This document shows, one piece after another, positions 17,563-26,120 of a DNA stretch of 64,000 nucleotides (its first letter is position 1; every line of letters begins with the position of its first letter). Source of the stretch: Rubrivivax sp. (lineage in GTDB: Bacteria > Pseudomonadota > Gammaproteobacteria > Burkholderiales > Burkholderiaceae_C); contig JAIXRN010000090.1 of the NCBI GenBank assembly GCA_027485165.1, positions 1 through 64,000 of the forward strand, given 5' to 3'. The position numbers were made by a program, and so were the translations under genes. The notes under the pieces were generated by a model. It had not been told where the DNA came from. It was given only the letters and a program-made list of their open reading frames with translations, and searched no databases.

Positions 17563-19017
17563 ATGCGGGCTGCGCTGGGCGCAAGCCTGGCGCTGCTGAC
17601 GGCGTGCACGGCGCCACCGCTGCAGACCCTGGCGGGCGGGCAGCTGCTGGCGCCGGCGGGCTGGTCGGTGGCCGATGCGGCGGGCGCCGGGCCTCGTGCG
17701 GCTTCGGCTTCGGCTTCAGCCGGCGGTGCAGGTGGAGATTCAGGCGCAGGCGCGCTGGCCGACTGGTGGCAGCGCTTCGACGACCCTGACCTGACGGCTC
17801 TCGTACAGGCCGCGCTGCTGGCCAACCCGGGCCTGCAGGGCGCACAGGCCGCGCTGCAGCAGGCGCAGGCCTTGCGCGACGTGGCAGCAGCGGCGCTGTG
17901 GCCCAGCCTGGGTGCCAGCGCGTCGGCCCAGCGTGGCACGGCCGGGGGCAACAGCACCGGCAACCGCCTACAGGTGGGGCTGGACGGCAGCTGGGGCCTG
18001 GACCTGTTCGGCGCGCGCCGCGCTGGCATCAACGCCGCGCAGGCCAGTGCCGACGCCAGCGCGGCCAGCCTGGGCGACGTGCAGGGCCAGCTGGCGGCCG
18101 AACTGGCGCTGAACTACATCCTGCTGCGCACGTCGCAGCTGCGCCTGCAGCTGGCCAGCGACAACCTGGCCAGCCAGCAGCAGACGCTGCAGATCACGCT
18201 GTGGCGCCAGCAGGCCGGGCTCGTCAACGCTTTGCAGGCCGAGCAGGCCCGCGCCGCCGTCGAACAGAACCAGGCTCAGCTGCCGCCGCTGCAGACGGCC
18301 ATCGTGCAGACCCGGCACGCGCTGGCCGTGCTGACCGGCCAGCCGCCCATGGCCTGGTTCGGCCTGCTGGACCTGGGGGGGCGGCGCGCCGCCGTGCCGC
18401 CTGTGCGTGGGGGTCTGGCCATGGCCGTGCCGGCCGACACATTGCGCCAACGCGCCGACGTGCGGGCCGCGGAATGGCAGGTGGCAGCGGCGCTGGCGCG
18501 CGTGGGCCAGGCGCAGGCGCAGCGCTGGCCCAGCTTTGCCATCGGCGGGTCGCTGGCGCTGGACGCGGCCAGCTTCGGCGCGCTGGGCCAGGGCAGCGCG
18601 GTGCTGGGCAGCCTGCTGGCCAGCGTGGCGCTGCCGGTGTTCGACGGCGGCGCGCTGCGGGCCCAGGTGCGCGTGCAGCAGGCCGCGCTGGCGCAGGCCC
18701 AGCAGGCTTATCGCGCCGTGGTGCTGGGCGCGCTGCAGCAGGTGGAAGACGCCCTGGTGGCGCAGCGCGGCAACCGGCTGCGCCTGGCCAGCCTGCGACT
18801 GGCGGCAGATGCCGCCGGCAAGGCCGCCCTGCTGGCGCGCCAGCGCTACGACAGCGGCCTGGTCGACTTCCAGACCGTGCTGGAAACCCAGCGCACCCTG
18901 TTCGCGACCCAGGACGGCGTGGCCACGGCCAGTGCCGAACTGGGCGGCGACCAGGTGCGCCTGTTCCGCGCCCTGGGCGGTGGCTGGCAGCCGCTGGCGC
19001 AGGCGGACACGCCGTGA
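17563..19017 (+). CDS. Outer-membrane efflux lipoprotein (TolC/NodT family)
   Basis: A 484-residue outer-membrane channel for a tripartite efflux pump. The start at ATG 17563 gives a short lipoprotein signal with lipobox LTAC and Cys15. An ATG at 17494 would add a 23-residue proline-rich leader and is less likely. Two repeated outer-membrane efflux domains follow. Recognisable segments are WWQRFDDPDLTALVQAALLANP, SWGLDLFGARRAGINAA and YDSGLVDFQTVLETQRTLF near the end, all typical of NodT-type lipoproteins. The adaptor gene starts inside its stop codon, so channel, adaptor, ATPase and permease form one operon. Confidence 0.9.
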   Translation: MRAALGASLALLTACTAPPLQTLAGGQLLAPAGWSVADAAGAGPRAASASASAGGAGGDSGAGALADWWQRFDDPDLTALVQAALLANPGLQGAQAALQQAQALRDVAAAALWPSLGASASAQRGTAGGNSTGNRLQVGLDGSWGLDLFGARRAGINAAQASADASAASLGDVQGQLAAELALNYILLRTSQLRLQLASDNLASQQQTLQITLWRQQAGLVNALQAEQARAAVEQNQAQLPPLQTAIVQTRHALAVLTGQPPMAWFGLLDLGGRRAAVPPVRGGLAMAVPADTLRQRADVRAAEWQVAAALARVGQAQAQRWPSFAIGGSLALDAASFGALGQGSAVLGSLLASVALPVFDGGALRAQVRVQQAALAQAQQAYRAVVLGALQQVEDALVAQRGNRLRLASLRLAADAAGKAALLARQRYDSGLVDFQTVLETQRTLFATQDGVATASAELGGDQVRLFRALGGGWQPLAQADTP

Positions 19018-20447
19018 ACGATCCGAAACCCCTACCCGGGCAGGCCACGGCGCCTGCACTGACGCCAACGCCAACGCCAACGCCAACGCCCGCAACATCA
19101 CCCGCACCCGCACCCGCACCCGCACCCGCACCCGCCGCTGCCGACCCGGCCGCGCTGGCCGCGCTGCTGGGCGAATCCGCGGCTGCGCCCTGGTATCGCC
19201 GGCGGCCGACATGGGTCGCTGCGGTGGCCGTGCTGCTGCTGGTGGCCGGGCTGGCCATCTGGTGGTGGCAGCGCGCTGCGCAGGCCGCGCCCAGCTACAC
19301 CACGGTGCCGGTGGCGCGTGGCGACCTGACGTTGTCGGTCACCGCCAACGGCACGGTGCAGCCCACGCGCTCGATCAACATCGGCAGCGAACTGTCGGGC
19401 ACGGTACTGAAGGTCAATGTCGACGTGAACGACAGCATCCGCAAAGGCCAGGTGCTGCTGGTGCTGGACACGGCCAAGCTGCACGACCAGATCCTGCGTT
19501 CGCAGGCCGCCCTGGCGGCCGCGCGCGCCCGGCTGGGCCAGACGGTCGCCACCCTTGCAGAAGCGCGCGCCACCCTGGGCCGGCTTGAAGCGGTGGCGCG
19601 CCTGTCTGGCGGTCAGGTGCCGGCGCAGTCTGAACTGGACAGCGGCCGTGCCACGCTGGCGCGCGCCGTCGCCGACAACGCCAGCGCGCAGGCCGGCATC
19701 GACGACGCGCAGGCCGCTCTGTCCACCGACCAAATCAACCTGTCGAAGGCGTCCATCACCGCGCCAGCCGACGGCGTGGTGCTCACGCGCACCGTCGACC
19801 CGGGCAACGCAGTGGCGGCTTCGCTGCAGGCCGTGACCCTGTTCACCGTGGCCGAAGACCTGAAGCGCCTGCGGCTGTGGGTGTACGTGGACGAAGCCGA
19901 CGTCGGCGCCGTGAAGGTGGGGCAGCTGGCCAGCTTCACCGTCAGCGCCTACCTGAGCCGGCCGTTTCCCGCACGCATCACGCGCGTGGGCTTCGGGTCG
20001 ACCATCACCGACAACGTCGTCACCTACCTCACCTACCTGGACGTGGACAACGCCGACCTCAGCCTGCGCCCGGGCATGACGGCCACCGCCACCATCGTGG
20101 CCACGCAGCGCAAGGACGTGCTGCTGGTGCCCAATGCAGCGCTGCGCTACACGCCCAGCACCGCGGCGGCCGACGCGAACAAGGGCATTGCATCGGGCAT
20201 CGCCTTCGGCCCGCCCAAGACCGAGAGCCGGCGCAAGGGCGCGGCCGACTCGGCCAGCACCGCGGGTGCGCGCCAGGTGTGGGTGCTGCCCGCAGCGGCC
20301 ACCGGCAGCCAGCCTGGCACCGGCACGCCGCAGGCCGTGGCCGTGGTGCCCGGCATCAGCGACGGCCACATGACCGAGATCGTGGGCGGCGACCTGAAGC
20401 TGGGCATGCAGGTCATCACCGCGCAGCAGACGGCCACCGCGAAATGA
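19014..20447 (+). CDS. MacA-like periplasmic adaptor (membrane fusion protein)
   Basis: A 477-residue adaptor linking the inner-membrane ABC transporter to the outer-membrane channel. An unusual N-terminal extension (about 12-45) of Thr-Pro and Ala-Pro repeats precedes the single membrane helix (67-85). The lipoyl/hairpin core follows: TANGTVQPTRSINIGSELSG, a coiled-coil hairpin at about 155-240, ASITAPADGVVLTRTVDPGN, then beta-barrel and membrane-proximal domains. The GTG start overlaps the preceding stop codon. The extension is encoded by pure hexanucleotide repeats and is absent from ordinary MacA proteins, where the helix is at the very N-terminus. The transported substrate is unknown. 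Confidence 0.87.
   Translation: MNDPKPLPGQATAPALTPTPTPTPTPATSPAPAPAPAPAPAAADPAALAALLGESAAAPWYRRRPTWVAAVAVLLLVAGLAIWWWQRAAQAAPSYTTVPVARGDLTLSVTANGTVQPTRSINIGSELSGTVLKVNVDVNDSIRKGQVLLVLDTAKLHDQILRSQAALAAARARLGQTVATLAEARATLGRLEAVARLSGGQVPAQSELDSGRATLARAVADNASAQAGIDDAQAALSTDQINLSKASITAPADGVVLTRTVDPGNAVAASLQAVTLFTVAEDLKRLRLWVYVDEADVGAVKVGQLASFTVSAYLSRPFPARITRVGFGSTITDNVVTYLTYLDVDNADLSLRPGMTATATIVATQRKDVLLVPNAALRYTPSTAAADANKGIASGIAFGPPKTESRRKGAADSASTAGARQVWVLPAAATGSQPGTGTPQAVAVVPGISDGHMTEIVGGDLKLGMQVITAQQTATAK
19062..19134 (+). repeat. Hexanucleotide repeats inside the adaptor gene
   Basis: Four copies of ACGCCA and a fifth, ACGCCC (19062-19091), are followed by six copies of CACCCG (19099-19134). 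They encode the Pro-Thr and Pro-Ala runs before the membrane helix. The 6-bp unit keeps frame, so length changes would lengthen or shorten a cytosolic Pro-rich tail. Confidence 0.9.
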
Positions 20448-21184
20448 GCGCACCGCTGATCGCGTTGCGCGGCGTGACCAAACGCTATGGCAGCGGTGCT
20501 GCCGAACTGATGGCGCTGAAGGGCATCGCGCTGGACATCACGGCCGGTGAATTCGTCGCCATCATGGGCCCCAGCGGTTCAGGCAAGTCCACCGCCATGA
20601 ACGTGCTGGGCTGCCTGGACACGCCCACCAGCGGCGAATACCTGTTCAAGGGCACGCATGTGGAAACCCTGTCGCGCGACCAGCGCGCGCGGCTGCGCCG
20701 GCGCTACCTGGGCTTCGTCTTCCAGGGCTTCAACCTGCTGGCCCGCACGTCGGCGCAGGAAAACGTGGAACTGCCGCTGCTGTACCGCGGCGACGCCGTG
20801 GCCGCGCGCCGCAGCGCCGCCAGCCAGGCGCTGCGCGACGTGGGCCTGGGCGGCTGGGAACAGCACACGCCGGGTGAACTGTCGGGCGGCCAGCAGCAGC
20901 GCGTGGCGATCGCACGCGCCATCGTCACCCAGCCCGCCGTGGTGCTGGCCGACGAGCCCACTGGCAACCTGGACACCCAGCGCAGCCACGAGATCATGGG
21001 CCTGCTGCTGGGGCTGAACCGCGACCACGGCATCACCGTGCTGATGGTGACGCATGAACCCGACATGGCCGCCTACGCCCGCCGCATGGTGCACTTCCTG
21101 GACGGCCGCATCGCCCGCGACGAAGCCAACCCGAACCCGACCACGGCCGCGCCTGCCGGCCTGTCGGCGGCCGAGACCACCTGA
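20444..21184 (+). CDS. MacB-like ABC transporter ATPase
   Basis: A 246-residue ATPase of the LolD/MacB group. Walker A is GPSGSGKST (about 47-55), the Q-loop is FVFQGFNLL, the signature is LSGGQQQRVAIARAI, Walker B is VVLADEPTGNLD, and the switch His is in VMVTHEPDMA. ATG 20444 overlaps the adaptor stop (ATGA). The C-terminal 20 residues are an Asn/Thr/Ala-rich tail. In E. coli MacB the ATPase and permease are fused; here they are separate genes, as in many type VII ABC efflux systems. Confidence 0.92.
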   Translation: MSAPLIALRGVTKRYGSGAAELMALKGIALDITAGEFVAIMGPSGSGKSTAMNVLGCLDTPTSGEYLFKGTHVETLSRDQRARLRRRYLGFVFQGFNLLARTSAQENVELPLLYRGDAVAARRSAASQALRDVGLGGWEQHTPGELSGGQQQRVAIARAIVTQPAVVLADEPTGNLDTQRSHEIMGLLLGLNRDHGITVLMVTHEPDMAAYARRMVHFLDGRIARDEANPNPTTAAPAGLSAAETT

Positions 21185-21217
21185 TGCGCACCCGTACCTG
21201 GCAGCGCGCCGGCTGAG

Positions 21218-22432
<1,215 letters not shown>

Positions 22433-22587
22433 GGCAGGCGGGTCGGGCGGCGGTAGTCGATGGCATGAGGCCTGGTGCGACAACGAACAGACGCTGCTGC
22501 CAGGGGCCTGCACATTGGCCGCTGGGTGGCGCACACGCCGCTGCCGCCCCCCCTGCCCCCCTGCCCCCCACCCCAAGGAGCCTGCCC

Positions 22588-23409
22588 ATGCTGCGCCCGC
22601 TGAAAGACATCGAGAACTTCGCCATCCGTGCCACCGACGGCGAGATCGGCCACGTGAAGGACTTCTACTTCGAAGATGACACTTGGGTGCTGCGCTACTT
22701 CGTGGTGGATACCGGCACCTGGCTGGCCAGCCGCAAGGTGCTGGTATCGCCGATGGTGCTGCGCCACCCCGAATGGCTGCAGCGCAGCCTGCCGGTGAAC
22801 ATCACGCGTGAACAGGTGCGCAACAGCCCGGGCGTGGACACCGACCAGCCTGTTTCGCGGCAGAACGAAATGCAGATGCTGGGCTACTACGGCTACCCCG
22901 GCTACTGGGACGGCGGCGGGCTGTGGGGCGGCGGTCTGTACCCCTACGCCCTGGCCCCGGGCTATGTGGGTGATGGCCTGGGCCATGTGGCGCGTGAACG
23001 CGAGCTGGAGGACTATTTGATTAGCGAACGCGCCCGCCACAGCCACGACGACCCGCACCTGCGCAGCTGCGCGGCCGTGACGGGCTACCGCGTGCAGGCC
23101 AGCGACGGCGACATCGGCGAGGTGGCGGGCTACCTGGTGGACGACGAGACCTGGGCCATCCGCTACCTGGTGGTGGACACCGGCCACTGGTGGCGCGGCC
23201 ACCAGGTGCTGGTGGCGCCGGCCTGGATCGACGGCGTGCACTGGGCCGAGCAGCGTGTCAGCACCGACCTGCGGCGCGACGAGATCCAGAACGCCCCGCC
23301 CTACGACGACAGCACCGACTGGGGCCGCGAACAGGAACTGCAGCTGCACCAGCACTACGGCCGTGCCGGCGACCGCGCTGGCTGGCAGCGGCAGCACGCC
23401 GGGGCCTGA
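22588..23409 (+). CDS. Tandem PRC-barrel protein
   Basis: A 273-residue soluble protein with two PRC-barrel domains. The first is at about 6-80 (FAIRATDGEIGHVKDFYFED, then RYFVVDTGTWLASRKVLVSP). The second is at about 165-235 (YRVQASDGDIGEVAGYLVDD, then RYLVVDTGHWWRGHQVLVAP). The linker is Gly/Tyr-rich. AAGGAG lies 8 nt before ATG 22588. Two-PRC-barrel proteins are common in Burkholderiales and of unknown role. It lies 155 bp after the permease gene, so cotranscription is uncertain. Confidence 0.85.
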   Translation: MLRPLKDIENFAIRATDGEIGHVKDFYFEDDTWVLRYFVVDTGTWLASRKVLVSPMVLRHPEWLQRSLPVNITREQVRNSPGVDTDQPVSRQNEMQMLGYYGYPGYWDGGGLWGGGLYPYALAPGYVGDGLGHVARERELEDYLISERARHSHDDPHLRSCAAVTGYRVQASDGDIGEVAGYLVDDETWAIRYLVVDTGHWWRGHQVLVAPAWIDGVHWAEQRVSTDLRRDEIQNAPPYDDSTDWGREQELQLHQHYGRAGDRAGWQRQHAGA

Positions 23410-23441
23410 TCACCCCGTGCCAGGCACCGACAATCGGTGCC

Positions 23442-25187
23442 ATGCAAGACCCCACCGACTGGACCACGCCCTTCGAACGCGGCAACGGCAACCAGACCAG
23501 CACCTGGCCCGAAGCCATCGCCTTCCACCAGCGCTTGGCCAGCAGCTTTGCCCACTGGTTGCGATTTGAAGAGATCGGCCATACCGACGGCGGCCGGCCG
23601 CTGCATGCTGGTGTGTTCTCGGCCGACGGCGTGTTCGACCCGCAGGCCGTGAAGGCCGCCGGCCGCGCGGTGTTCTTCAACAACAACGGCATCCACCCCG
23701 GCGAACCCGAGGGCATCGACGCTTGCATGGCCCTGGTGCGCGACCTGTGCCTGAACGCCGAGCAGCGCGCTGCGCTGGGTGGCACGGTGCTGGTCTACAT
23801 CCCGGTCTACAACGTCGACGGCGCGCTGGACCGCAGCCACCGCAGCCGTGCCAACCAGAACGGCCCCGAGGCCTTCGGCTTTCGCGGCAACGCCCGCCAC
23901 CTGGACCTGAACCGCGACTTCGCCAAGGCCGACAGCCTGAACGCGCGTTGCTTTGCGCGTCTGTTCACGCACTGGGACCCGGACGTGATGGTGGACACGC
24001 ACACGTCCAACGGCGCCGACTACCAGCCTGTGGTGACGCTGATCGCCACCCAGCCGGACAAGCTGGGCGGGCGCACAGGCGAACACCTGCGCCAGCAGAT
24101 GCTGCCGGCCCTGCAGGCGCAAATGGCGGCCAGCGGCTTTGCGATGTGCCCGTATGTGAACCCGGTGGCCGAGCGGCCCGAAGACGGCATCGCCGACTTC
24201 CTGGACACGCCGCGCTTTTCCACCGGCTACGCCGCGCTGCACCACTGCATCGGCTTCATGCCCGAAACGCACATGCTCAAGCCCTTTGCGGCGCGCCACC
24301 ACGGCACGCGGGCGCTGCTGGACGCGGCGCTGGCGCACACCACCGCACACGGCCCCGCCATCCGTGCCGCGCGCGCCGCCGACCGCGCCGCCGTGGCCGC
24401 CGGGGCAGCTGTGCCGCTGGACTGGGCGCTGGACACGACGCAGAACCGCCCGATACCCTTTGCCGGCTACCAGGCCCGGCGGGTGCCCAGCGGGATCGGC
24501 CCTCACCAGCGCTTGCAGTACGACCGCAGCGCGCCCTGGCAGCGCAGCATCGCCTACTTCGACCGCTATCGGCCCACGGCCAGCGTCACGCCGCCGTGTG
24601 CCTACTTGCTGCCCCAGGCCTGGCACGACGTGGCCCTGCGGCTGCAGGCGCACGGCGCGCCGATGCAGCGCGCCAGCCGCGCTGCGCAGCTGCGCGCGCA
24701 GGTCTACCGCGTCGAACGATTTGAAAAACGCGCGCTGCCCTTCGAGGGCCGGCACCTGCACACCGGGCTGCAGCTGGCCTGCGAAGACACGCTGGCCGAA
24801 GTGGCCGCCGGCGACTGGCTGCTGCCCCTGGGCGGCCCGCACGACCGCCTGGTGGTGGAACTGCTGGAACCACTGGGCGCGGACAGCTTCTTCCGCTGGG
24901 CCTTCTTCGACAGCGTGCTGGACCGCAAGGAAGGTTTCAGCGACTACGTGTTCGAAGACCGCGCTGCCGAACTGCTGGTGTCAGAGCCCGGGCTGATGGC
25001 GCGCTTTCGCGCCTGGCAGGCCAGTGCCGCGCCCGGCGCGGGTGGCGGCAGCAGCGAAGCAGACGGCCAGGCCGCGTTGGCCTGGGTGCACACCCATGCC
25101 CAGGCCCATGCCGAACCAGCCTGCGGCCGCGTGCCGGTGTGGCGGCTGCTGGAACTGCCAGACGACCTGCTTCAGCCCAGGCGGTAA
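23442..25187 (+). CDS. M14-family zinc carboxypeptidase-like protein
   Basis: A 581-residue protein with a metallocarboxypeptidase domain in the first 330 residues. The zinc-binding HxxE is in NNNGIHPGEPEG (His85, Glu88) and the third ligand is His187 in VDTHTSNG. YIPVYNVDGALDRS is the usual strand, and a catalytic Glu is likely in MPETHML (about 270). The remaining 250 residues have no domain I can name. No signal peptide is visible, so it is probably cytosolic. It may process peptides or amidated amino acids. The 3' end overlaps the convergent VOC gene by 16 bp. Confidence 0.8.
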   Translation: MQDPTDWTTPFERGNGNQTSTWPEAIAFHQRLASSFAHWLRFEEIGHTDGGRPLHAGVFSADGVFDPQAVKAAGRAVFFNNNGIHPGEPEGIDACMALVRDLCLNAEQRAALGGTVLVYIPVYNVDGALDRSHRSRANQNGPEAFGFRGNARHLDLNRDFAKADSLNARCFARLFTHWDPDVMVDTHTSNGADYQPVVTLIATQPDKLGGRTGEHLRQQMLPALQAQMAASGFAMCPYVNPVAERPEDGIADFLDTPRFSTGYAALHHCIGFMPETHMLKPFAARHHGTRALLDAALAHTTAHGPAIRAARAADRAAVAAGAAVPLDWALDTTQNRPIPFAGYQARRVPSGIGPHQRLQYDRSAPWQRSIAYFDRYRPTASVTPPCAYLLPQAWHDVALRLQAHGAPMQRASRAAQLRAQVYRVERFEKRALPFEGRHLHTGLQLACEDTLAEVAAGDWLLPLGGPHDRLVVELLEPLGADSFFRWAFFDSVLDRKEGFSDYVFEDRAAELLVSEPGLMARFRAWQASAAPGAGGGSSEADGQAALAWVHTHAQAHAEPACGRVPVWRLLELPDDLLQPRR

Positions 25188-25564
25188 AGCGCGCAGAGCT
25201 TGTTGCCGTCGGGGTCGCGCACGTAGGCCAGGTGCATCGCGCCGGGCGTGTCTTCGCGCGGCCCGGGGGGGCCTTCGATGGCCGTGCCGCCATGGGCCAC
25301 GGCCACTTCGTGGAAACGGCGCAGCTGTTCAGCCGAGCTGCACTTGAAGCCGATGGTGCCGCCGTTGGCACAGGTGGCGGGCTCGTCGTTGATGGGCTGC
25401 GACACGCAGAAGGTGACGCCGTCGTGGCGGTAGAACAGGCGCATGTGGCCCGTCTTCGCCGCGTTGCGCATGGGCGCGCCCACGCCCAGCACGCCCAGCA
25501 CGGCGTCGTAGAAGCGTTGTGAGCGATCGATGTCGTTGGTGCCGACCATGACGTGGCTGAACAT
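25172..25564 (-). CDS. VOC-family (glyoxalase/dioxygenase fold) protein
   Basis: A 130-residue single-unit VOC protein. It starts MFSHVMVGTNDIDRSQRFYD, the standard first beta-alpha unit with the metal-binding His4. It ends HLAYVRDPDGNKLCALYRL, the second unit with a His (MHLAYVRDPDG) and the closing strand. These features match lyase/glyoxalase-type VOC proteins of unknown substrate. ATG 25564 is chosen over the start at 25609, whose 15 extra residues are not VOC-like. It overlaps the convergent peptidase gene. Confidence 0.85.
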   Translation of the reverse strand: MFSHVMVGTNDIDRSQRFYDAVLGVLGVGAPMRNAAKTGHMRLFYRHDGVTFCVSQPINDEPATCANGGTIGFKCSSAEQLRRFHEVAVAHGGTAIEGPPGPREDTPGAMHLAYVRDPDGNKLCALYRLG

Positions 25565-25830
25565 GGGTGTGCCCTTTCGGTAACAGGTGAGGTGACAGGT
25601 GCGCAGCAACGCGCTGCGGGTGCAGACCAGGGCCTGAGCCCAGCCGGGAACAGGCTTGCCATTCGCAGGCGATCTTAATCAAGCGGCTTGCGGGCCGTGG
25701 GCTCCAAACACCCGGGTCAGCTGCAGTTCAAGCCGCGCTGCTGGCCGTCCGTCGCAAGGGTCTCGTGCAGCCAGCGGCCGACGCCGACACTGCATGCATC
25801 GACACACCCCAGCCCACCCCGGAGCCCACG

Positions 25831-26004
25831 ATGAACAGCCTGAACACCAACACTGCCAGCTTCCGCCCCGCCCCCCGCTTCGCTGGCTTTGCCTTCGCCG
25901 CTCTGATGACCCTGGCCACGCTGATGAGCGTGGGCGAACTGGCCGACCACGGCACGGCCCAAGGGCAGCTGGCGCAGGCCGCAGCGCAGCAGAGCAAGGC
26001 CTGA
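25831..26004 (+). CDS. Small single-helix membrane protein
   Basis: A 57-residue hypothetical protein. One hydrophobic helix (about 20-36, FAGFAFAALMTLATLMSVG) is flanked by a polar N-terminus and an Ala/Gln-rich C-terminus ending QQSKA. GGAG sits 7 nt before ATG 25831, which supports this start over an upstream ATG at 25765. I do not recognise a family. The helix could be a membrane anchor or an uncleaved signal. Confidence 0.55.
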   Translation: MNSLNTNTASFRPAPRFAGFAFAALMTLATLMSVGELADHGTAQGQLAQAAAQQSKA

Positions 26005-26008
26005 ATTG

Positions 26009-26120
26009 GCCTGGCGTGTTTTGCCTGGCGTGTTTTGCCTCGCGTGCAGCGCGCATGGATCAGTCCGTGTGAATCAGCGTGCGTGAACCAACGCGCGTCA
26101 TTCAACGCGCGTCATTCAAC
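26009..26120. repeat. Short direct repeats between the small protein gene and aceE
   Basis: Two sets of 14-nt direct repeats occupy the spacer. GCCTGGCGTGTTTT occurs at 26009-26022 and 26023-26036, with a third decayed copy. CAACGCGCGTCATT occurs at 26089-26102 and 26103-26116, with a partial third copy that reaches the aceE stop codon (26116-26118). No terminator-like hairpin stands out. Confidence 0.8.
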
